Assembly (NCBI GenBank): GCA_017983755.1
Contig: JAGOAU010000002.1
Coordinates: 124,001-188,000 of the forward strand
Reading direction: 5' to 3'
DNA: 64,000 nt
Source of the DNA: Azonexus sp.
GTDB taxonomy: Bacteria > Pseudomonadota > Gammaproteobacteria > Burkholderiales > Rhodocyclaceae
Shown here: piece after piece, positions 8,681 to 16,611 of the stretch
Position numbering within the stretch: position 1 is the first letter of the stretch
Layout of the letters: each line of letters opens with the position of its first letter
Program-made: the position numbers and the translations under genes
Notes under the pieces: generated by a model
Database searches by the model: none
What the model was told of the DNA's origin: nothing
Seen by the model: only the letters and a program-made list of their open reading frames with translations

Positions 8681-9517
8681 ATGATCGACTACAAAGCCAA
8701 ACTCTACGCCCACCTCGCCAACTACAAGACTCAGCGGTTAGGGATTTCGCAACAAGGAACCTGGATAGACCGTAAAGGTGAAGTCCATTTCTACGGTCAC
8801 ATCCTCCCCGATGGGTTGGAATACCTGAATCTGCTCGAATCGATTCGCGCTGACTTGCGGGGTTATCTTGAAGCCCATCCCGACATCAAACTGCACAGGG
8901 ATTTCAAGCACCTGAATTCATCCCAGGCTTTCGCGTTCAACCTTTTCTTTCCCTACTTTGCCGCCGGTGGTTCAGGCGCCAGGGCGTTAAGCAGTGCCTT
9001 GGGGTTGGACATGGACGTATCCAGCGAAGGTTGGCGGTTTGAAGAAGTCCAGGACGAGAACACCAATGTCGATGTCGTCTGGAAAAACCAAGCCGGGCAG
9101 AAGGTGTTCTGCGAAGTGAAGCTATCAGAGGCTGAATTCAGCAAAGCCAAAAATGACCAAAGGCATCATGACAAACTTCGTGATGTCTACCGCCCAAGGC
9201 TAGCAGGCGTAGTTTCTCCTGACTTGCTGGAGCCGAAGGCCTTCTTCGCTCACTACCAACTACTGCGCAATGTGTCACTGCTGCACGGGAACGCAGAAAG
9301 TCAGCTAGTGATTCTGTTTCCCGGGGCCAACAAGGCCCTTAATCCGCAATTGAAGCGCACACTTGATGGCATCAAACCAAGTTATCGGCACCGGATTCAT
9401 GTGGTGCATATCGAAGATGCACTGAACTCGCTCTGCGCTAATGAATCGCTTACGCAGCCGTTGCGCGCCCACGCCTCTGCTTTGAGGGAGAAGTACGTTC
9501 CGAGTGACATCGTTTGA
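8681..9517 (+). CDS. Putative PD-(D/E)XK nuclease, resembling the PGN_0703 restriction-endonuclease family
   Basis: 278 residues. A helical N-terminal part containing HLNSSQAFAFNLFFPYF (78-93) precedes a nuclease core in which Asp131 (NTNVDVVW) and Glu145-Val-Lys147 (FCEVKL) form the D...ExK triad. The family name is from memory of this pattern. It is second in a plus-strand run of four genes (8320-10727) that includes an HNH protein and lies head to head with the type I system. No methyltransferase partner is visible in the cassette. Confidence 0.72.
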   Translation: MIDYKAKLYAHLANYKTQRLGISQQGTWIDRKGEVHFYGHILPDGLEYLNLLESIRADLRGYLEAHPDIKLHRDFKHLNSSQAFAFNLFFPYFAAGGSGARALSSALGLDMDVSSEGWRFEEVQDENTNVDVVWKNQAGQKVFCEVKLSEAEFSKAKNDQRHHDKLRDVYRPRLAGVVSPDLLEPKAFFAHYQLLRNVSLLHGNAESQLVILFPGANKALNPQLKRTLDGIKPSYRHRIHVVHIEDALNSLCANESLTQPLRAHASALREKYVPSDIV

Positions 9518-9574
9518 TCCCTTGGAAACTGAAGTGCATCTGACTGATGAACTGCTGACTTAGGAGTTACCAAG

Positions 9575-9844
9575 GTGAAAGCTTTTGAGGAACGAGGAAA
9601 TCGGCTAAGAGCCGAGGCCAAAGCGATTGTGTATGAGTTCATGCGAGCATCAGCACTGTGCCAGCCAGGGCGTGAGGGAATGCGGCTGGCGCCAATCTTC
9701 CGAGCCTGTGGATTCGATTGGGGCGAGTACAAGAAAGCGACCTCCTCCAACCAACAATACTGGGTTGTCGCGCTGATGCGAGAACTCGAAGCAGAGGGAA
9801 AGGTGGAGCGCGTCTCGGAGTCAGGCCCATGGCGCATTCGCTGA
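9575..9844 (+). CDS. Hypothetical protein, 89 residues
   Basis: Starts at GTG 9575, with AGGAG 8 bases upstream, which supports this start. The protein is compact and charged (FDWGEYKKATSSNQQYWVVALMRELEAEGKVERV), with an ending that could be a winged-helix-like wing (VERVSESGPWRIR). No family recognised. It sits between the PD-(D/E)XK and HNH genes, about 58 bases from each. Confidence 0.6.
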   Translation: MKAFEERGNRLRAEAKAIVYEFMRASALCQPGREGMRLAPIFRACGFDWGEYKKATSSNQQYWVVALMRELEAEGKVERVSESGPWRIR

Positions 9845-9902
9845 CTAAAGCGCCACTTAGGCCGATCCCACAAACCTCGCAGTCAAACCAAAATGGAGAT
9901 CT

Positions 9903-10727
9903 GTGTTGATCCTCGCAGACCTGATTCACCGTGAAACCGATGTGGCGTTTGAGCAGATCATGTTGCTGCGACATTCGAGTGGTGAAATCGCCAATGCAAG
10001 TGATCATAGCGTCTCGATCGAGGAGTACACGGCAATGCAGCCGACCAACTCCAAATACGACTTTCATCACGATGACAAACCGCAAATATCGGTTGTCGCA
10101 GTAATCGTCGACGATCACGTCTATGGCGTCTATCGCATCATGGGCGTTGAGGCTGAAGGAACCATCTACTCGCTTGGAAGCGAAGCCTATCTCCGGTTTG
10201 AGTTGGCACGCAAGAAAGATGACCGGCCTTGCCGGCGGTTTCGCCTTAACGCCGCACCAAGTACTTCCATCGGCCTGCCTGTTCGTGGCTGGGAAGGCGG
10301 TCGCGCCAGGACAGCAGTCCAAAGGTACGATAGCGGCTTCTTCAGAGCAATCGAAGTAGGCCCACCAGACGACGCGGCCTTCCGTGAAGCCTTCGAGCAA
10401 TCGTTTCAGGAGCGAGTGGGGAAATCCTTGCGTGATTCATCGGATGCACGCGCAAGACGCCTGGACAATGCCAACGCGATTCCAACAAGGATTGCTTCAA
10501 CCACGTACATTTTCACTAGAAATCCGGATGTCGTAGCAGAAACGTTGATTCGAGCCAAAGGCGTCTGCCAATCGTGCGGATGCACAGCTCCCTTCACCCG
10601 TCGATCAGATGGGACGCCGTATCTTGAAGTTCACCATCGACAGCCATTAGCACAGGGCGGCACTGACACCGTGGAAAATGCCATCGCGCTTTGCCCCAAC
10701 TGCCATCGTAAATCGCATTACGGTTAG
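9903..10727 (+). CDS. HNH endonuclease
   Basis: 274 residues from GTG 9903, with GGAG 7 bases upstream. The C-terminal HNH/McrA-type fold is complete: structural Cys pairs C222/C225 and C264/C267, the catalytic HH at 244-245 (LEVHHRQPLAQGG), Asn259 (ENAIALCPNC) and His268. The first 200 residues are a separate domain resembling SRA-like or other recognition domains only in size, so I do not name it. It is the last gene of the nuclease cassette and probably cleaves DNA, perhaps modified DNA. Confidence 0.88.
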   Translation: MLILADLIHRETDVAFEQIMLLRHSSGEIANASDHSVSIEEYTAMQPTNSKYDFHHDDKPQISVVAVIVDDHVYGVYRIMGVEAEGTIYSLGSEAYLRFELARKKDDRPCRRFRLNAAPSTSIGLPVRGWEGGRARTAVQRYDSGFFRAIEVGPPDDAAFREAFEQSFQERVGKSLRDSSDARARRLDNANAIPTRIASTTYIFTRNPDVVAETLIRAKGVCQSCGCTAPFTRRSDGTPYLEVHHRQPLAQGGTDTVENAIALCPNCHRKSHYG

Positions 10728-10810
10728 AGGCAGTACCACGACTAGGCGCGAAATACCTGAAACATAAAATCCCATCTGTATGCGCATCCTTGCAAGCCAG
10801 CAAGAAACGC

Positions 10811-11350
10811 TCACAGGCGATCGCAACCTAGTGACCAGACGGTAACACCACCATAATCGGCAGGGGATCTGTACACACCAGCGACCCACCCCGGACTCAT
10901 AAAGAGAACATAGCGATGCGCGGTGGTGGAGGCTGACACCTTCTCAATATCCTTGACCAGTTTTTGGTTGTTTTGTGGTGTCACAGCAGCGAATACTTCA
11001 GCGACAACACCACCGTCTTCGCTGGTTTCAATATCCCATCCGGCCCTGTTTCCAAGATTGAGCGTGAGGGTTTGAATTTCCGGATGCCGCCCAAAAAGAT
11101 ACTCAGCACCATTGAACGACGCCAGATAAGTAAAAGTCTGGTTCAACTGCTCTATCAAATTGAGTTTTCTCGATCGATCTAGCGGATCGCAACCAACCGA
11201 CTCAAACTTCATTTTGAACATCAACGAGAGGGGGCCGTCACTTTTGCTAGCCTCAGCTATCTGCACTTCCGTCTGTCTTGCTGAAGCCCTAAGAATCTCC
11301 CGAAAAGCTTCAATATTCGTATGTCGGTGAAGAATGATCTGCTTGGACAT
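10811..11350 (-). CDS. Hypothetical protein, 179 residues
   Basis: MSKQIILHRHTN... The protein is mixed alpha/beta with no signal peptide or membrane segment. Features include FNGAEYLFGRHPEIQTLTLNLG and a C-terminal MSPGWVAGVYRSPADYGGVTVW. I do not recognise a family. It is convergent with the HNH gene and separated from its neighbours, so it is probably a single transcript. Confidence 0.6.
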   Translation of the reverse strand: MSKQIILHRHTNIEAFREILRASARQTEVQIAEASKSDGPLSLMFKMKFESVGCDPLDRSRKLNLIEQLNQTFTYLASFNGAEYLFGRHPEIQTLTLNLGNRAGWDIETSEDGGVVAEVFAAVTPQNNQKLVKDIEKVSASTTAHRYVLFMSPGWVAGVYRSPADYGGVTVWSLGCDRL

Positions 11351-11606
11351 GAATGCTCAAAAATCCCGAGTCGATTTGAACTTCTGGCACCAACTTTGGT
11401 TACCGATGGCCGAGCCATCCGCAGGAACGAGATCAAGTAAGGTGTCGGCAATCGATTGGGCGCGGGTCATGGCAGGAAGGCGGTTTGGGCAATCCGCACA
11501 TCATAACCCGCTGCGAATTCTTTGCCAGTGTGCAAAAAGCAATCCCCGACACCGCAGGCCCTTCCATTGCCGGCTGTGCCGGAATGGCCCGTCCTGAACC
11601 AACGAA

Positions 11607-11717
11607 TCAGGCCGGTGCGCGCGCTTCCTCCAACTCGCTCAGGATTACGCCAAAGACAGCCAGTGCCGCATCGAAGTATTGGCGAGACTGCGCCCGCCCG
11701 TCACCAATGCTACCCAT
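11607..11717 (-). CDS. Possible small protein, 36 residues
   Basis: ATG 11717 overlaps the stop of the preceding gene (ends 11710) by 8 bases; the frame runs MGSIGDGRAQSRQYFD... to TGA at 11607. The predicted product is largely amphipathic helix (FDAALAVFGVILSELEEARA). Translational coupling and codon use like the neighbours support it weakly. Confidence 0.35.
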   Translation of the reverse strand: MGSIGDGRAQSRQYFDAALAVFGVILSELEEARAPA

Positions 11718-12108
11718 TCGCCGGATCATCCTTCTGGCTCTCGCGCAGCTCCGCGATGTCGTTGCCGATTTCCCGTAGTTCGCGCATCAACTGATAGAAC
11801 GGATCCACCCGTTCCGGCTCTTCCGGTTCCGGTATCTCGTCGTCCTGCGGGAATTCCAGCATTTCGGCCAGCACGATTTCCGTCGCCATCGAGTGATAGC
11901 CCTTTAGTAGCTGCGCTACCTCCATCGGCCCGGGCGCCGACTTCCTGGCCTCGCTCGACAGCTCCATCATCAGCGTTACGATTTCCGAGTCTATCTCGTC
12001 CGCCCGTTCCATCACGAACTGATTGAGTTCCCCGCTTGCCGCCAGGCTCTTGTACAGCGCCGGATTCTTGTCCTTGAGCGCCGCTTTCACCAGATCGTAG
12101 GTTTGCAT
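11710..12108 (-). CDS. Hypothetical acidic helical protein, 132 residues
   Basis: MQTYDLVKAALKDKN... The protein is almost wholly helical and acidic, with a Pro/Glu break (DDEIPEPEEPERVDP) before a last helix (LMRELREIGNDIAELRESQ). There are no catalytic motifs and no family is recognised. It starts 3 bases after the stop of the 62-residue gene upstream, so both belong to one small operon. Confidence 0.6.
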   Translation of the reverse strand: MQTYDLVKAALKDKNPALYKSLAASGELNQFVMERADEIDSEIVTLMMELSSEARKSAPGPMEVAQLLKGYHSMATEIVLAEMLEFPQDDEIPEPEEPERVDPFYQLMRELREIGNDIAELRESQKDDPANG

Positions 12109-12111
12109 CGT

Positions 12112-12300
12112 CTAGCCCACCTTCTGCGCCCTGGTCGCTGCCCGGCTTGCCGCCCGGATCTGCGCCGTTACCACTTCCGATTCCGCTTCCAGCTTCGCAA
12201 CCCGGTCGCATTCCTCCTTGCTGCGCCCCTGCTTGGCGAACAGCGGAAGAAGCTCCTTGTCGATAGCTTCCAACCTCGCGGTAAGTTCGGCTTTGTTCAT
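12112..12300 (-). CDS. Small coiled-coil protein, 62 residues
   Basis: MNKAELTARLEAIDKELLPLF...: one continuous amphipathic helix with heptad-like Leu/Ala/Val spacing and a basic C-terminus (RAASRAATRAQKVG). A good Shine-Dalgarno (AGGAG) lies about 8 bases before the ATG. It is the first gene of a three-gene mini-operon with the 132- and 36-residue ORFs. Function unknown. Confidence 0.6.
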   Translation of the reverse strand: MNKAELTARLEAIDKELLPLFAKQGRSKEECDRVAKLEAESEVVTAQIRAASRAATRAQKVG

Positions 12301-12366
12301 TTATGCTGCTCCTTTCGTTTGTTACGTTGTATCGCAAATGGATCGCACTCACGAATTTCCGTCAGA

Positions 12367-13287
12367 TCAACCAACCCAAACCAGCTTGTCGTTGCTCAAC
12401 TCTGGCTCGCCATCCCAGCGATAAGCGACAAGCGGCCCCTTAATTGCCGCACCAAAATCCAGCACGGCCGTCGTAGCGTTCTGCACTCCAGGCGCGCCGG
12501 TCAGCCAGTAGTGTCCAACGAAGGTCGGCACATCACTGACGGCGCCGAGCTTGACCCCCGCAGGGAGCGCAATGTCTGGTATGCGCTCACGTTCGCTTTC
12601 AGGCACCAGCGCAGCCTGCCGGTACGCCGTGGCTGATTCATCCCACCACCTGACCCGAATCTCCTTGCGCGCGACATCGTTGTGGTCAAGAAACGTAACG
12701 CCATCAGGTAAGCGGATCTCATAGCCCTTGGTCACGCTTTCCATTGCCACCCAAGGCGCGCTGCGTTTGCGGAACGATGCCATCAGAAACTCTTCGTCGA
12801 GCGCTCCGCCCGGGTTCATTGCGACCTTGATTTGATCTATACCATCCAGGTTCCACCAAGCATGGCAGAGCCGGATGCCTCCCAAGTCAAGGACGGGCGG
12901 CAGGGTTTTGAACCATTCCACCAACTCTCTGTGCAGTGGCGAATCCTCGCCAACCTGCCTCAGAAACTCCCTGTGTTCTCGCCGCTTGTTCTCGGTACGA
13001 GGACGCAGGTAATCGCTACTGTCAGGGTCGGGCGTACCGAAGCCGATCGCGTTCCACTCATGGTTGCCCATGATCGTGCGACCACTGCCTGCTTCGATCA
13101 TGTTGCGCACAATGTTGAGCACTTCGACCTGACCTGGCCCACGGTCGACCAGATCCCCGAGAAACAACGCCACTCTCCCTTCGGGATGACGATAGGCACC
13201 ATCCTTGATGCGATAGCCCAGCTTCGCCAACAAAGCCGTCAATTTTCCTTCCTGCCCGTGTACATCACCGATGATGTCATAGTCCAT
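12367..13287 (-). CDS. Calcineurin-like metallophosphoesterase (PrpE/ApaH-like)
   Basis: 306 residues from ATG 13287, which has GGAGG 7 bases upstream; a frame 9 codons longer lacks such a site. The phosphoesterase metal motifs are in order: GDVHGQ, GDLVDRG, GNHEWNA, the His of CHAWWNLDG and GHYWLTG. Relatives hydrolyse phosphoproteins or symmetric dinucleoside tetraphosphates such as Ap4A. It is divergent from a Nudix-type regulator gene, so the two may share control over a nucleotide substrate. Confidence 0.88.
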   Translation of the reverse strand: MDYDIIGDVHGQEGKLTALLAKLGYRIKDGAYRHPEGRVALFLGDLVDRGPGQVEVLNIVRNMIEAGSGRTIMGNHEWNAIGFGTPDPDSSDYLRPRTENKRREHREFLRQVGEDSPLHRELVEWFKTLPPVLDLGGIRLCHAWWNLDGIDQIKVAMNPGGALDEEFLMASFRKRSAPWVAMESVTKGYEIRLPDGVTFLDHNDVARKEIRVRWWDESATAYRQAALVPESERERIPDIALPAGVKLGAVSDVPTFVGHYWLTGAPGVQNATTAVLDFGAAIKGPLVAYRWDGEPELSNDKLVWVG

Positions 13288-13308
13288 ATCGTTGCCTCCG
13301 TCACTTAG

Positions 13309-13359
13309 TTGCATTACACTACGAACTATAGATTACTTCGTTGCGAAATACAACTATGG
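13309..13359. promoter_or_regulatory. Candidate operator region between metallophosphatase and Nudix regulator
   Basis: The 68-bp divergent gap has two AACTAT elements (AACTATAG at 13324, AACTATGG at 13352; 28 bases apart), the inverted repeat TTCGTTGCGAA and two GTTGC elements. Such clustering in a divergent gap next to a regulator gene suggests autoregulation, but no element matches a consensus I can state with certainty. Confidence 0.3.
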
Positions 13360-14063
13360 TCAAGAAAACTCCTGAATCCCCGATGCAGCAGCCCTCCGGA
13401 ACCATCCATCCGATGCCCTTCGTCCGGATCGAGTTGGTGGTGATGTCGATCGTCGACGGCCGCTTGGCTGTGCTGCTCGGCAAACGCGCTCAGGCGCCGC
13501 ATGAAGGTCAATGGGCGCTACCAGGCGGCGTGCTGCGCATCGATCTGGATGCTGACCTGGAGAGCGCCGCTCAGCGTGTAGCTGATGAACGCCTTGGCGT
13601 GCAACTGCCCTTCCTGCGCCACCTGACGGCAGTCGGTGGCAAGTTGCGAGACTCGCGGGCGCCCTGGGCGCTGTCCATCGCTTTCCGCGCATTGCTCCCT
13701 ATCGAAGCAATCGACCCCAAGGCTGGCAAGCGACTGGAAGCACTCAGATGGGTTCCGGTCGACGAGGCAATGCAGGACGCGAGCCTTGCCTTCGACCACG
13801 CACCATTGATCCGATCAGCGACTGAAACGACACGTAAGGAAATCGAGCAACTCGATCTGCCATTCGGCTTCCTCCCCGAAAAATTCACGCTGGGCGAACT
13901 TCAGGCGTGCTGCGAAATGCTTCTCGGGCGTCGCTTGGACAAGTCGAGTTTCCGGCGACGCCTGGACGAGCGCAGTCTGGTGGAGCCGGTGCCTGGTGAA
14001 ATGCGGACAGGGCCGTTCAGGCCGGCGCAGCTATTCCGGAAACTGAGCAGCACTGCGAGTTGA
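13356..14063 (+). CDS. Nudix-domain transcriptional regulator, NrtR-like
   Basis: 235 residues from ATG 13356. An N-terminal Nudix fold (about 20-150) contains GQWALPGGV but a degenerate Nudix box: where REUxEExGU is expected it reads RVADERLGV, so key metal-binding Glu residues are missing. The C-terminal winged helix (FTLGELQACCEMLLGRRLDKSSFRRRL) matches the arrangement of NrtR-type regulators, which sense ADP-ribose or NAD-related ligands rather than hydrolyse them. It may control the divergent metallophosphatase; no NAD biosynthesis gene is adjacent. Confidence 0.82.
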   Translation: MVKKTPESPMQQPSGTIHPMPFVRIELVVMSIVDGRLAVLLGKRAQAPHEGQWALPGGVLRIDLDADLESAAQRVADERLGVQLPFLRHLTAVGGKLRDSRAPWALSIAFRALLPIEAIDPKAGKRLEALRWVPVDEAMQDASLAFDHAPLIRSATETTRKEIEQLDLPFGFLPEKFTLGELQACCEMLLGRRLDKSSFRRRLDERSLVEPVPGEMRTGPFRPAQLFRKLSSTAS

Positions 14064-14241
14064 AGGTCTGTAAATTTCCAGACTCGTTCTGACAGAAGCT
14101 TCCGGATGGAACGTCACAGCCCAGCCTTCAAGAGACAGTCAGCGCAAAACGCGAATGAGTGCTGACAAATAGTAGCCGACGCTGAGAGTTCGCAGGCCAC
14201 CAAATCTCAAAATGGGTGACTGCTGAAAATTAATCAAAGCA

Positions 14242-15627
14242 TCAGAAGGGCTTAAAGATGGATTGGTCACCCTGTTTAAGTCGGCCAAAAAATTCGATTG
14301 CATAGCGGTCGGTCATTCCGGCGACAAAGTCGCAGATTAAGCGCATTCGGGCTTTTTGTTCACTCAAGCGTTGGTAGCACTGCTTTACGTCTTCAGGCAA
14401 GAGCAGATAACCCTCATCTTCAGTCAGTGCTTTGAATATTTCTCTGACAATTTCATAGCCCCGATATTCAACGAGTTTCAGGCGGGGCGACATAATCGTT
14501 ACTTCGAAATTAAGGTGCTTGAGCGCCTCCACGGTAAGCTTAATTTCTTCGCGCATGGTGGCTTTTGAAAGGCAAGGTGTCTCATCGTCTTTTTCAAAAC
14601 TAATTCCATTGATAAACGTTGATACAAGGCTGGAGGTTAGCTCTGTCCTCAAATAGGTGTTGCTCGCAATTAGTTTTGACATCTCGTACATTTCTAGAGG
14701 AGTTTCTGCAACTCCCTTGAAGTTGCCATCTATGTCTAGATTGAAAACGCTAGCAATTGCATTAACAACATCATCTTCAGTAGCCTTCGGACATTCACCT
14801 GCCACCTTCTTAGTGACTCGATCAAGCAAGCCGACATCACTGCGAATCGTACTAAGCAGCATTAGTGGATCTACAAAGCCGCCTTTTAGTCCGTCTTCTA
14901 GATCATAGGTTGAATACGCAATGTCATCAGCAAGGTCCATAATATGACATTCGATTGTCTTAAATGGCTTGTCGGCGGAAGCGCCCGAGGAGACAGCCTC
15001 CTTTATTGCCGAAATCAGAGGCTTTTCAGATTCGTAATACCCCTTGACCAGTCGCTCTGTTTTGTTGCGTTGAAACGGTATCGCCTTGTCGTATTTTAGA
15101 ACTGCCGCAAGTGCTCGATAGGTCAAATTTAGACCTCGGCGGTTATCGTTTCCTTCGGCGGTTATTCCTTGATTTGCCCCGTCTTCGGTAACTTTCTTCT
15201 CACAAACAGCTAGAAGTCGGAGCGTCTGCGCGTTGCCTTCAAAACCACCCCAATCCTTCATACAGTCATCTAGAGCATGTTCACCGTTGTGCCCAAACGG
15301 AGGGTGCCCAAGGTCATGGGCAAGGGCGGCAAATTCCACCAAATCAAGATTAATAGGATTTTCTTTTAAAAAGTCATTGTTGTAATTAAGTTGCTCCGCA
15401 ATTCCTTTTGCAATCTGTGCGACCTCCAGAGAGTGCGTCAATCGATTGCGAAAGAAATCCGATTCGTGCCCCGGATAAAGTTGCGTTTTCCCTTGCAAGC
15501 GACGGAATGATGGTGAGTGAATTAGACGCGCGTAGTCTCGACGAAATGCTGGCCTAAAGTCGCTGTCAGCCTTTGTGACGACAACCTGTCGCTGCGAGCA
15601 GCCGTTCCCGTAAAGTAGGTTAGTCAT
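14242..15627 (-). CDS. dGTPase-family deoxynucleotide triphosphohydrolase
   Basis: 461 residues from ATG 15627 (MTNLLYGNGCSQRQ); a frame 14 codons longer exists. HD-domain metal ligands are visible: His65 (RLTHSLEVA), His104-Asp105 (AHDLGHPPFGHNGE) and the later Asp of MDLADDIAYSTYDLED. The R-R-L-Q-G-K-TQ signature (42-49) is typical of dGTPases. These enzymes release tripolyphosphate from dNTPs, and some act as antiviral nucleotide-depleting enzymes. The gene is AT-richer than its neighbours, a sign of separate origin, and follows a 55-residue ORF and a structured leader. Confidence 0.92.
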   Translation of the reverse strand: MTNLLYGNGCSQRQVVVTKADSDFRPAFRRDYARLIHSPSFRRLQGKTQLYPGHESDFFRNRLTHSLEVAQIAKGIAEQLNYNNDFLKENPINLDLVEFAALAHDLGHPPFGHNGEHALDDCMKDWGGFEGNAQTLRLLAVCEKKVTEDGANQGITAEGNDNRRGLNLTYRALAAVLKYDKAIPFQRNKTERLVKGYYESEKPLISAIKEAVSSGASADKPFKTIECHIMDLADDIAYSTYDLEDGLKGGFVDPLMLLSTIRSDVGLLDRVTKKVAGECPKATEDDVVNAIASVFNLDIDGNFKGVAETPLEMYEMSKLIASNTYLRTELTSSLVSTFINGISFEKDDETPCLSKATMREEIKLTVEALKHLNFEVTIMSPRLKLVEYRGYEIVREIFKALTEDEGYLLLPEDVKQCYQRLSEQKARMRLICDFVAGMTDRYAIEFFGRLKQGDQSIFKPF

Positions 15628-15691
15628 TTCCTTATCCAAGAAAAAGAAAAGGCCAACTAAGTTGGCCAAATTAGTTAAGAGAAAAAATAAC

Positions 15692-15859
15692 TTACTTCGT
15701 CTTGAATAAGGCTGCCGCTTGGGCGCCTCCGGAATTACCTTGTTGCGAAGAGGCCTGGGTTGCAGGCACCACGGCGCGGTTGGTAGAAGCCATTTTGTAG
15801 TTAGCGAGTTGTGCCCTGGCCATTTCTAACGCCTTAAGCATTACTGCGTCGGTTCCCAT
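15692..15859 (-). CDS. Small protein, 55 residues, upstream of the dGTPase
   Basis: ATG 15859 has GGAGG at ideal spacing. The frame MGTDAVMLKALEMARAQLAN... ends ...AALFKTK at TAA 15692. A helical first half is followed by a disordered Ala/Gln/Ser/Asn-rich second half. It ends 64 bases before the dGTPase start on the same strand, so the two are probably cotranscribed. I recognise no family; a small regulator, inhibitor or trigger protein is possible. Confidence 0.6.
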   Translation of the reverse strand: MGTDAVMLKALEMARAQLANYKMASTNRAVVPATQASSQQGNSGGAQAAALFKTK

Positions 15860-16401
15860 ATTAGCCTCCGTCTAAGTCAACTTGGTATTACTTCCAATCA
15901 CCCATGTGGCGAGCGCTGCTACCACATAATTTGAAAAATTTCAATGGGTGTTCATGTATGTGAAATGAACTTTGAGGCCCTCTCAACTCAAAGTCAATAG
16001 CATTTACAAAAAATGCCATAGGGGTGTCTCGTTCTTGACATTGACCGCTAATTTTTTGGGGTTAAGGCCATGCGGGGGCATCGGCGAACGATCATGGACA
16101 ACGCAGTCGTGAGAATCTCATGGCTGGCAGGTTTGTAGTGAATTAGCCGCTATAGCCGGTGAAAACATCACCAGTCGGCTAAGGCGTCGATCTCTGCCGG
16201 TCCGCCAAATCGCATTTGTCATCGGGCGGCGCTCAGTCTAAAGCCACCGTCCTGGCGGAGCCGACTTTAGCCATTTTGCGAAACAGATTCATCCGCCCCC
16301 GTTCAGGTCATCCCGCAGCCCCGTCAGCCGCCGATTCAACAGCCCAAACCGTTCGGCCGTGCCCGCCCATGACGCATTGTTGAAAGCATCATGCTTGGCG
16401 T
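15860..16401. other. 542-bp intergenic region with a run of hairpins
   Basis: No credible coding frame. Bases 15899-16016 hold consecutive inverted repeats: an outer 7-bp stem CACCCAT (15899-15905)/ATGGGTG (15944-15950) enclosing TGTGG/CCACA and AATTT/AAATT hairpins; TTCA/TGAA (15951-15964); ACTTTGAG/CTCAAAGT (15969-15994); GCATTT/AAATGC (16000-16016). A further nested hairpin is at 16143-16182, and CTAAAG/CTTTAG is near 16240-16270. The first block directly precedes the ribosome-binding site of the 55-residue ORF, so it would be its 5' leader or a separate small RNA. Confidence 0.6.
16143..16182. other. Nested hairpin
   Basis: Outer 7-bp stem TTAGCCG (16143-16149)/CGGCTAA (16176-16182) and inner perfect 5-bp stem GGTGA (16158-16162)/TCACC (16168-16172) with loop AAACA. 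No T-tract follows on either strand, so it is not a simple terminator. It could be an RNA element or a protein-binding cruciform. Confidence 0.5.
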
Positions 16402-16611
16402 TCAGCCAACACGCTTCAAGGCTTCGTCCTGCTCTTTGAGCATGGCCCTCAGCACCTTCATTTCTTCACGCCAGCCGCCCCTAAAGGCGTTCTGCGAGAC
16501 CTTCGCTTTACCCTCTGCCGACTTCGGCCCCGTGCTTTTCTCCCACGGCTTCCAGCGCCGGATTAACTCACCCATTAGCTTGCGATGCTCTGGTGTCCGG
16601 TAGTAACTCAT
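16402..16611 (-). CDS. Small conserved hypothetical protein (STGPKSAEGKA type)
   Basis: 69 residues with the basic motif WEKSTGPKSAEGKAKVSQNAFRGG, which I know from small proteins of betaproteobacterial phages and islands; the function is unknown. Its start at 16611 lies 44 bases inside the preceding gene; an internal Met at codon 13 (16575) is an alternative. Last gene of the replication-like operon. Confidence 0.6.
   Translation of the reverse strand: MSYYRTPEHRKLMGELIRRWKPWEKSTGPKSAEGKAKVSQNAFRGGWREEMKVLRAMLKEQDEALKRVG

Noticed and set aside
15692-16182. Retron (structured RNA next to an effector)
   Set aside because: Hairpins and a possible effector are present, but there is no reverse-transcriptase gene anywhere in the island.
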